Assembly: GCA_005884465.1 (NCBI GenBank)
Contig: VAZH01000091.1
Coordinates: forward strand, 1-7,124
Length of the DNA stretch: 7,124 nt
Direction: 5' to 3'
DNA from: Alphaproteobacteria bacterium
GTDB taxonomy: Bacteria > Pseudomonadota > Alphaproteobacteria > Rhizobiales > Xanthobacteraceae
Below, piece by piece: positions 1 to 5,966 of this stretch. A model generated the notes under the pieces. That model was not told where the DNA came from. It was given only the letters and a program-made list of their open reading frames with translations, and did no database searches. Within the stretch, counting starts at the first letter, position 1. Each line of letters opens with the position of its first letter. The translations under genes were made by a program, and so were the position numbers.

Positions 1-603
1 ACGATCAGCTTCTCCCATCACATCGTCGCGCGCAAAGGGCTCTCGGATTCGACAATTGCCGCCTTCACCCGGCAGTTGTTCGCGATTCGGCAACAGCTGA
101 TGACCGAATTCCCGCAGGCTGCGAAAATCGAGACCCCGGACACCGACAAGGACGCCGTGATCCCGGTGCATCCGGGCGCCGCCGCCTTTATCGACGGTGA
201 GGAAAAAACATTCCTCGATCGCTACAGCGATTACATCTGGTGGGTGCTGATGGGGCTGTCCGCGATGGGCTCCCTTGGCGCGTGGTTCGCGAGCGCTCTG
301 AAGAAGGACGAGCGCAACAGCAACAGTTCGTTGCGCGACCGCTTGCTGGGCATGCTTGCGAGGGCGCGCCAAAGCGATTCCACCGAAGAACTCGACCAGA
401 TGCAGGCCGAGGCGGACGATATTCTTCGCGAGACGCTGCAGTGCTTCGAGCACGGCGCCATTGAGGAAGGGACATTGACCGCATTCAATATCGCGCTCGA
501 GCAATTCCACAATGCCGTGGCCGACCGCAAGGCGCTCTTGATGAGCATGCCGCAAAACCTGCAACGGGCGGGCGCCCAGTTCCGCGCCGCCGGCACGTTT
601 TAG
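1..603 (+). CDS. TAXI family TRAP transporter solute-binding protein, C-terminal part (5' truncated by window)
   Basis: The frame is open from base 1 and ends at a TAG at 601-603, giving 200 visible residues; the start lies outside the window. Residues 57-71 (HPGAAAFIDGEEKTF) resemble the C-terminal signature of TAXI-type TRAP solute-binding proteins, which capture small organic acids or amino acids in the periplasm for a TRAP permease. Next comes a hydrophobic stretch at about residues 78-99 (YIWWVLMGLSAMGSLGAWF) ending in KK, a likely membrane anchor. After it is a hydrophilic, probably helical tail of about 100 residues rich in E, D, Q and R (for example STEELDQMQAEADDILRE). Classical TAXI proteins are free periplasmic proteins, so a tethered form with a cytoplasmic tail is a variant I associate with Bradyrhizobium-type genomes. 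No permease gene is visible. Substrate cannot be told. Family assignment rests on the C-terminus only. Confidence 0.72.
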   Translation, partial: TISFSHHIVARKGLSDSTIAAFTRQLFAIRQQLMTEFPQAAKIETPDTDKDAVIPVHPGAAAFIDGEEKTFLDRYSDYIWWVLMGLSAMGSLGAWFASALKKDERNSNSSLRDRLLGMLARARQSDSTEELDQMQAEADDILRETLQCFEHGAIEEGTLTAFNIALEQFHNAVADRKALLMSMPQNLQRAGAQFRAAGTF

Positions 604-692
604 ACCGTCATCGCGTAATCGAGCCGTCACATAATCTTCCTAGGTCTGTCAGGGCTACCGGCGCATCCTGCCGGCCGATCAAGGAGGCTTGC
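604..692 (+). other. Short intergenic region upstream of phoD-like gene
   Basis: These 89 bases separate the TAXI gene from the phoD-like gene. They hold a CATAAT at 630-635 that could be a -10 element but has no well-spaced -35, and a short imperfectly supported hairpin (CCGGC 658-662 with GCCGG 670-674, loop of 7) just upstream of the ribosome binding site. No T-run follows it, so it is not called as a terminator. Whether phoD is cotranscribed with the upstream gene cannot be decided from this sequence. Confidence 0.3.
681..687 (+). promoter_or_regulatory. Strong Shine-Dalgarno (AAGGAGG) for the phoD-like gene
   Basis: AAGGAGG at 681-687 is a near-perfect anti-Shine-Dalgarno complement, five bases before the ATG at 693. 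It fixes the start of the phoD-like gene, and is much stronger than the ribosome binding sites of the other genes in the window. Confidence 0.85.
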
Positions 693-2276
693 ATGACGAT
701 CCTGCTTCCACGCAAAAACATCCGTGGACTTTCCCGCAGGCGTTTTCTTTCCACCGCAGCGCTGACCGGCGCGGGCGCGCTCAGTACCATGGCGATGCCC
801 TATCTCAGCCGCGCCGGCGACCGGCCGCAAATCACCCATGGCGTGCAATCCGGCGATGTCGGCGCCGACGGCGGGGTGGTGTGGGCACGCGCGGACCGGC
901 CGTCGCAAATGATGGTCGAGGTCGCCACTACCGAATCATTTGGCAATGCGCAGGCTTTGCCGCCGATCGCCGCGCTGCCCGAGAGCGACTTCACCGCGAA
1001 AATGCTTTTGGAAAATCTTCCCGCCGGGCAGGATATATTCTACCGCGTCAGATTCCGCGACTTGTCGCACCCCGACATTTCGAGCGAGCCGGTGGTCGGC
1101 CGCTTCCGCACTGCGCCGGGCGACCGGCGCGACGTCAGTTTTGTCTGGGGCGGCGACGTCGCTGGACAGGGCTGGGGCATCAATCCCGACGAAGGCGGCA
1201 TGTTCACCTTCGCCACCATGCGCAAGCATCGGCCGGATTTCCTGCTGCATTCCGGCGACACCATCTATGCCGACGGCATCATTGCATCCGAAGTGAAGCT
1301 GCCCGATGGCAAGCTCTGGAAGAACGTCACCATCCCGGAGAAAGCGAAAGTTGCCGAGACGCTCGACGAATTTCGCGCGGCGCATAAATATAATTTTCTC
1401 GACGATAACGTGCGCGCCTTCAACGCCGAAGTGCCGATCTTCGTGCAGTGGGACGACCACGAAGTCACCAACAACTGGTCGGCGTCGAAACAGCTGCCCG
1501 CTGCCTACAGGGAGCGCGACATCAATGTGCTCGCCGCGCGTGCGGCCCGCGCGTTCCACGAAATGTATCCGATGCGCGAAAGCATCATAGAGCCGGGCCG
1601 GGTCTACCGCACGCTGAGCTACGGCCCGCATCTCGATGTCTTCATGCTGGATGAGCGCAGCTATCGCGGTCCCAATGGTCCAAATCTGCAAACCGCCTAT
1701 GGTCCCGACAGCTATTTTCTCGGGCCCGATCAGCTGTTGTGGCTGAAGCGCGCATTATTGAATTCGCGCGCCACCTGGAAGGTGATCGCCTCCGACATGC
1801 CGCTCAGCATCATCGTCTATGACGATGCGCCCAACAAAAAGGGCTCGGAAGCATTTGCGCAGGGCGACGGCCCGCCGCGCGGCCGCGAGCTCGAAATCGC
1901 CGACTTGCTGCGATTCATCAAGGCCTCGGGCGTCGCCAACACCGTGTGGCTGACGGCGGATGTGCACTACGCCGCCGCGCACTATTACAACCCCGACAAG
2001 GCGCAATTCCAGGATTTCGAGCCATTCTGGGAGTTCGTCTCCGGGCCGCTGCATGCCGGCACATTTGGACCGAACGAACTCGACAACACCTTTGGGCCCG
2101 AGCTGAAGTTCATCAAGGCGCCGGGGCTCGACAAGCAGAACCTGCCGCCCTCGGCCGGCATGCAGTTCTTCGGCCACGTCAAGATCGACGGTGCCACCGG
2201 CCAGATGACGGTGACGTTGCGCGATCGCGCCGACGTGGCGCTGTGGTCGACAACGCTCAATCCGAAGCCGGTGTAG
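693..2276 (+). CDS. phoD: PhoD-family alkaline phosphatase/phosphodiesterase, Tat-exported
   Basis: This 527-residue protein is predicted to hydrolyse phosphate esters outside the cytoplasm, the role of PhoD enzymes in phosphate acquisition. It begins with a twin-arginine signal: S14-R15-R16-R17-F18-L19, then a hydrophobic alanine-rich stretch to about residue 41, implying folded, cofactor-loaded export. HGVQSGD (49-55) and a beta-rich region ending at FRTAP (138-142) match the PhoD N-terminal domain. The metallophosphatase domain follows, with HSGDTIYADG (186-195; D189 and Y192 in the GDxxY ligand motif), WDDHEV (253-258), TADVHY (421-426) and SGPLHA (450-455). Where Bacillus PhoD has an ASCQ-type motif supplying a cysteine ligand, this protein reads GGD (153-155). 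The start is fixed by the AAGGAGG at 681. The gene converges on the response regulator. The family is clear; the exact substrate is not, and phosphodiesterase or phospholipase D-like activity is possible. Confidence 0.9.
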   Translation: MTILLPRKNIRGLSRRRFLSTAALTGAGALSTMAMPYLSRAGDRPQITHGVQSGDVGADGGVVWARADRPSQMMVEVATTESFGNAQALPPIAALPESDFTAKMLLENLPAGQDIFYRVRFRDLSHPDISSEPVVGRFRTAPGDRRDVSFVWGGDVAGQGWGINPDEGGMFTFATMRKHRPDFLLHSGDTIYADGIIASEVKLPDGKLWKNVTIPEKAKVAETLDEFRAAHKYNFLDDNVRAFNAEVPIFVQWDDHEVTNNWSASKQLPAAYRERDINVLAARAARAFHEMYPMRESIIEPGRVYRTLSYGPHLDVFMLDERSYRGPNGPNLQTAYGPDSYFLGPDQLLWLKRALLNSRATWKVIASDMPLSIIVYDDAPNKKGSEAFAQGDGPPRGRELEIADLLRFIKASGVANTVWLTADVHYAAAHYYNPDKAQFQDFEPFWEFVSGPLHAGTFGPNELDNTFGPELKFIKAPGLDKQNLPPSAGMQFFGHVKIDGATGQMTVTLRDRADVALWSTTLNPKPV

Positions 2277-2303
2277 CAACGGCGCAAATCCAAGGGCCGT
2301 GGA

Positions 2304-2328
2304 CGGCGCCAGTCAGCGAGCGGCGCCG
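2304..2328. terminator. GC-rich hairpin between convergent genes (possible bidirectional terminator)
   Basis: CGGCGCC at 2304-2310 pairs perfectly with GGCGCCG at 2322-2328 around an 11-base loop, 27 bases after the phoD-like stop and overlapping the stop codon of the minus-strand response regulator. Its position between converging genes suits a shared transcript end. No T-run follows on either strand, so intrinsic termination is doubtful and it may only stabilise the 3' ends. Confidence 0.3.
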
Positions 2329-2714
2329 CCGCCGTCTGGCCGGCGTTTCAACAAGGCCCGCAGCGTGTCGGTCGAATAGGGTTTAGTCAGCGTTGGCGTG
2401 TGGGCGAACGCCGCCGGAAACGCGCCCGTGCTGCCGTAGCCGGTCACGAAGACAAAGGGAATCTTCAGCGTATCGAGCCGCTCGGCAATGGCGAAACTCT
2501 GTTCATGGACCAGCCCGACATCGAGCAGGGTAAAATCCGGTGCGCGATCGGCGATCATTTCAAGCGCCTTGGCCACGCTGGCCGCGCTCCGCACCGTCTT
2601 CACGCCGAAACCAAGAATCGTGTCCTCGAAGTCGAGCGCGATGATCGCGTCATCCTCAACGATCAGCACATCATCGGGCAGAGCGAGCGTACCGTCGGCA
2701 GGGCCGGGTTCCAT
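2313..2714 (-). CDS. Single-domain response regulator (CheY-like receiver)
   Basis: The 133-residue product is essentially one receiver domain. The motifs are complete: acidic cluster E20-D21-D22 (VLIVEDD), phosphoacceptor D65 (FTLLDVGL), T91 (FVFVTGYG) and K111 (TLTKPY). There is no DNA-binding or enzymatic output domain, so it probably acts by protein contact or as a phosphate shuttle for a histidine kinase encoded elsewhere. The frame stays open upstream to a GTG at 2859-2861, but the 49 extra residues lack receiver-like sequence and are rich in P, G and R. I chose the ATG at 2712-2714 because the domain begins shortly after it. No strong Shine-Dalgarno precedes either start; AAGCGA lies near the chosen one. 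The gene is divergent from the Crp/Fnr-like gene and may share its control region. Its partner kinase and target cannot be named. Confidence 0.83.
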   Translation of the reverse strand: MEPGPADGTLALPDDVLIVEDDAIIALDFEDTILGFGVKTVRSAASVAKALEMIADRAPDFTLLDVGLVHEQSFAIAERLDTLKIPFVFVTGYGSTGAFPAAFAHTPTLTKPYSTDTLRALLKRRPDGGGAAR

Positions 2715-2825
2715 GATATCGCTTGATAGGAGGGTCCCAAGATTGAATCCGGGGTAGCCTCGGACCGGGCCTGCCGTTTGCGCTCTGCTGCGGGGCGCGA
2801 CCGGCTTCCCATCGACGAAACCATC

Positions 2826-2843
2826 ACATATTGTTCCATATGT
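2826..2843. promoter_or_regulatory. Inverted repeat ACATAT-N6-ATATGT, candidate operator
   Basis: ACATAT (2826-2831) and ATATGT (2838-2843) are perfect reverse complements with six bases between them. The site lies in the divergent region between the response regulator and the Crp/Fnr-like gene, one base from the palindrome at 2845-2860; the two centres are 18 bp apart. AT-rich sequence here is exceptional in this GC-rich window. A role as a second binding site is inference. Confidence 0.4.
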
Positions 2844-2844
2844 C

Positions 2845-2860
2845 TGTGCACTTGTGCACA
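2845..2860. promoter_or_regulatory. 16-bp palindrome TGTGCACTTGTGCACA, candidate Crp/Fnr-type operator
   Basis: TGTGCAC (2845-2851) and GTGCACA (2854-2860) are perfect reverse complements around TT. Read as TGTGC-N6-GCACA it has the geometry of an E. coli CRP site (TGTGA-N6-TCACA) with one changed base per half-site. It lies 46 bases upstream of the Crp/Fnr-like start and overlaps a weak -35-like TTGTGC, so autoregulation by repression is plausible. Symmetry and location are seen; the binding protein is inferred. Confidence 0.55.
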
Positions 2861-2880
2861 CAACATAGGGTCGTTATTGT
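2852..2880 (+). promoter_or_regulatory. Possible promoter for the Crp/Fnr-like gene
   Basis: TTGTGC (2852-2857) and TATTGT (2875-2880) are separated by 17 bases and match the sigma-70 consensus at 3/6 and 4/6 positions. Initiation would be near 2887, only about 20 bases before the ATG. The match is weak; its main support is position and overlap with the palindrome. Confidence 0.25.
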
Positions 2881-2906
2881 CGTGATTGCAGAGGGGGCAT
2901 TAGCGG

Positions 2907-3668
2907 ATGATTGCGCGCGGAAATGTTCCCTACGGCACCAGTCGGCCCTACAACAATTTGTTGCGGCTGCTCAGCGCCGGCGATTTTGCGCTGATTGAGC
3001 CGCATCTCGCGCGCGAAGAGGCGGAAGCCGGCAATCTGCTCTATAATCCCGGCGACAATGTCGACACCGTCCACTTTCCGTGTGGACCGAGTCTTGCGTC
3101 TTTCATGGTACCGAACGAGGACGGCCGCGACGTCGAAACCATTCTGGTCGGCCGCGAAGGCGCCGTCGGCGGAATTGTCAGCCAGGGATATCTGCCGGCC
3201 TATACCCGCATCACGGTGAAATTCGGCGGACCATTCATGCGGCTGCAGGTCAGAAAACTGGAAGCGGCCAAACTAAAGTCAGCCACGCTGCGTAATGTGT
3301 TCGCTCGTTATGCCGATTGCCTGCTCGCCCAGATCTTTCAAGCGACGGCATGCAATGCGATCCATTCAATTGAGCAGCGCACCGCGAAATGGATCATCTC
3401 GGCGATGGAGCGTACCAACCGCGAGGACGTCGTGCCGCTCACGCATGAGCAGCTTGCGACGCTACTCGGGGTCGGCCGAAGCTATACCAGCCGCGTGATC
3501 CAGACCTTCAAGGCGGAAGGCGTGCTGGAGACCCGGCGCGGTTCGATCCTGATACGCAACCGCGAGGCTCTCCGCATCCGGGCCTGCCGTTGCAACGAAT
3601 CCGTCAAAAACCACTTCGAGGAAGTGCTGCGCGGGGTATATCCCACGAAGGAGACCCAGAATCGCTGA
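2907..3668 (+). CDS. Crp/Fnr-family transcriptional regulator
   Basis: The 253-residue protein has an N-terminal cyclic-nucleotide-binding-like beta barrel (about residues 18-140) with the typical EAGNLLYNPGDNVDTVHFP strand and a VETILVGREGAVGG segment. A dimerisation helix follows, then a winged helix-turn-helix around residues 178-215 (LTHEQLATLLGVGRSYTSRVI, with wing LETRRGSILI). Aligned to E. coli CRP, the recognition helix keeps R191 (CRP R180) and R196 (CRP R185) but has S192 where CRP has E181. There is no FNR-type N-terminal cysteine cluster, so oxygen sensing by Fe-S is unlikely; the ligand is unknown. GAGGGGG at 2891-2897 is an acceptable Shine-Dalgarno nine bases before the ATG. 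The gene stands alone on the plus strand, divergent from the response regulator. Family is certain; the regulon is not visible. Confidence 0.92.
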   Translation: MIARGNVPYGTSRPYNNLLRLLSAGDFALIEPHLAREEAEAGNLLYNPGDNVDTVHFPCGPSLASFMVPNEDGRDVETILVGREGAVGGIVSQGYLPAYTRITVKFGGPFMRLQVRKLEAAKLKSATLRNVFARYADCLLAQIFQATACNAIHSIEQRTAKWIISAMERTNREDVVPLTHEQLATLLGVGRSYTSRVIQTFKAEGVLETRRGSILIRNREALRIRACRCNESVKNHFEEVLRGVYPTKETQNR

Positions 3669-3721
3669 AGCCGGCTTAATTCGGTTCGGAAAAATCAGCT
3701 AACCAAATCACAAACAACGCA

Positions 3722-3749
3722 TTGTTTTCCGGCAATTCCTGACTATATT
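3722..3749 (+). promoter_or_regulatory. Candidate typA promoter
   Basis: TTGTTT (3722-3727) and TATATT (3744-3749) are spaced by 16 bases. The -10 matches the sigma-70 consensus at 5/6 and the -35 at 3/6. Initiation near 3756 would give a leader of about 158 nt before the typA ATG. This is the best promoter-like sequence in the window. Confidence 0.5.
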
Positions 3750-3770
3750 GCGGCGCAACGAGCAAGGTGT

Positions 3771-3800
3771 GCCCGGTCTTTTTGGCCGGGCTTCCTTTTT
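3771..3800 (+). terminator. Hairpin with T-rich tail in the typA leader (terminator- or attenuator-like)
   Basis: GCCCGG (3771-3776) pairs with CCGGGC (3786-3791) around a nine-base loop, followed by TTCCTTTTT (3792-3800). It has the form of an intrinsic terminator but lies downstream of the candidate typA promoter, so it would cut most transcripts to about 45 nt unless read through. Alternatively it ends transcription from the Crp/Fnr-like gene 102 bases upstream, and the typA promoter lies elsewhere. Confidence 0.45.
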
Positions 3801-3815
3801 GGGCGCGCTGCGCCC
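3801..3815. repeat. Second leader hairpin GGGCGC-GCT-GCGCCC
   Basis: GGGCGC (3801-3806) and GCGCCC (3810-3815) form a perfect six-pair, all-G/C stem with a three-base loop, starting directly after the T-run of the first hairpin and followed by TTTC. It is part of the structured typA leader; a separate function is unknown. Confidence 0.4.
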
Positions 3816-3838
3816 TTTCGAATTCCAGGTTTTTGAGT

Positions 3839-3879
3839 GCGATCCGGAAAAGTGGGTCCCGGTTTTCCGGCGAGATCGC
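3839..3879. repeat. Palindromic dispersed intergenic repeat in the typA leader
   Basis: CCGGAAAA (3844-3851) pairs with TTTTCCGG (3863-3870), and the outer GCGAT (3839-3843) pairs with ATCGC (3875-3879), with a four-base asymmetry on the right side. The core, with GTGGGTCCCGG in the loop, resembles a palindrome I know as a common dispersed repeat between genes of Rhizobiales, often mistranslated as peptides such as KSGSRFS or DPEKWVPVF. It ends 34 bases before the typA ATG. Copy number in this genome cannot be told from the window. Confidence 0.6.
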
Positions 3880-3913
3880 GCTTCCTACCATTGTACGACC
3901 CAGAAGAAGAGCT

Positions 3914-5740
<1,827 letters not shown>

Positions 5741-5751
5741 CTCCACTCTAG

Positions 5752-5952
5752 CATCGTCATGGCCGGGCTTGTCCCGGCCATCCACGTCTTGGCGGATCAT
5801 AACTCAAATCGCGTGTGCAATGGCTCGCGAACCAAACAAGAAATTCTGATCGGATGGCTGTGGCTTTTGCGCCGGGCATCCATATCTTGACCTCCGACAA
5901 AACATCGCAGACGAAGACGTGGATGGCCGGGACAAGCCCGGCCATGACGATG
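5752..5952. repeat. 201-bp element with perfect 39-bp terminal inverted repeats (REP/MITE-like)
   Basis: Bases 5752-5790 and 5914-5952 are exact reverse complements over 39 bp and mismatch at once on both sides. Each arm contains its own 9-bp hairpin with a five-base loop: ATGGCCGGG 5759-5767 with CCCGGCCAT 5773-5781, and the mirror at 5923-5945. The 123-bp centre has no convincing gene; it holds a degenerate copy of part of the arm at 5872-5890. No target-site duplication is visible (flanks TCCACTCTAG and AAATAGACGA). The arm matches a palindrome I recognise as widely dispersed in Bradyrhizobium and relatives, translating as MAGLVPAIHV or DGRDKPGHDD. It fills nearly all of the typA to oxidase gap and may act as a transcript terminator or stabiliser. 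Confidence 0.85.
5759..5781 (+). repeat. Left-arm hairpin, 19 bases after the typA stop codon (possible transcript end)
   Basis: A perfect 9-bp GC-rich stem with loop CTTGT begins 19 bases after the typA stop codon, so it may define or protect the 3' end of typA mRNA. No T-run follows, which argues against simple intrinsic termination. Confidence 0.4.
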
Positions 5953-5966
5953 AAATAGACGACCTC

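Noticed and set aside
635..663. Pho box upstream of the phoD-like gene
   Set aside because: CTGTCAG at 646-652 matches one half-site, but the sequences 11 bases before (TCTTCCT) and after (ACCGGCG) do not match CTGTCAT, so a PhoB site is not supported.
936..1691. A 251-codon minus-strand open frame inside the phoD-like gene
   Set aside because: It is antisense to a gene with recognised motifs, and its translation is low-complexity and arginine/alanine/valine-rich, as expected of a shadow frame.
2874..3074. Small minus-strand open frame overlapping the start of the Crp/Fnr-like gene
   Set aside because: It has no recognisable domain and lies opposite the conserved N-terminus of the regulator.
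3767..3913. Upstream extension of typA by 49 codons
   Set aside because: The extension is hairpin and repeat DNA encoding the KSGSRFS-type peptide; TypA proteins start at the MKLRNVAIIAHVDHGKTT segment encoded from 3914.
5752..5952. CRISPR or riboswitch interpretation of the repeat region
   Set aside because: There are only two perfect arms in inverted orientation plus one degenerate copy, no regular spacers and no conserved riboswitch core; an inverted-repeat element explains it better.
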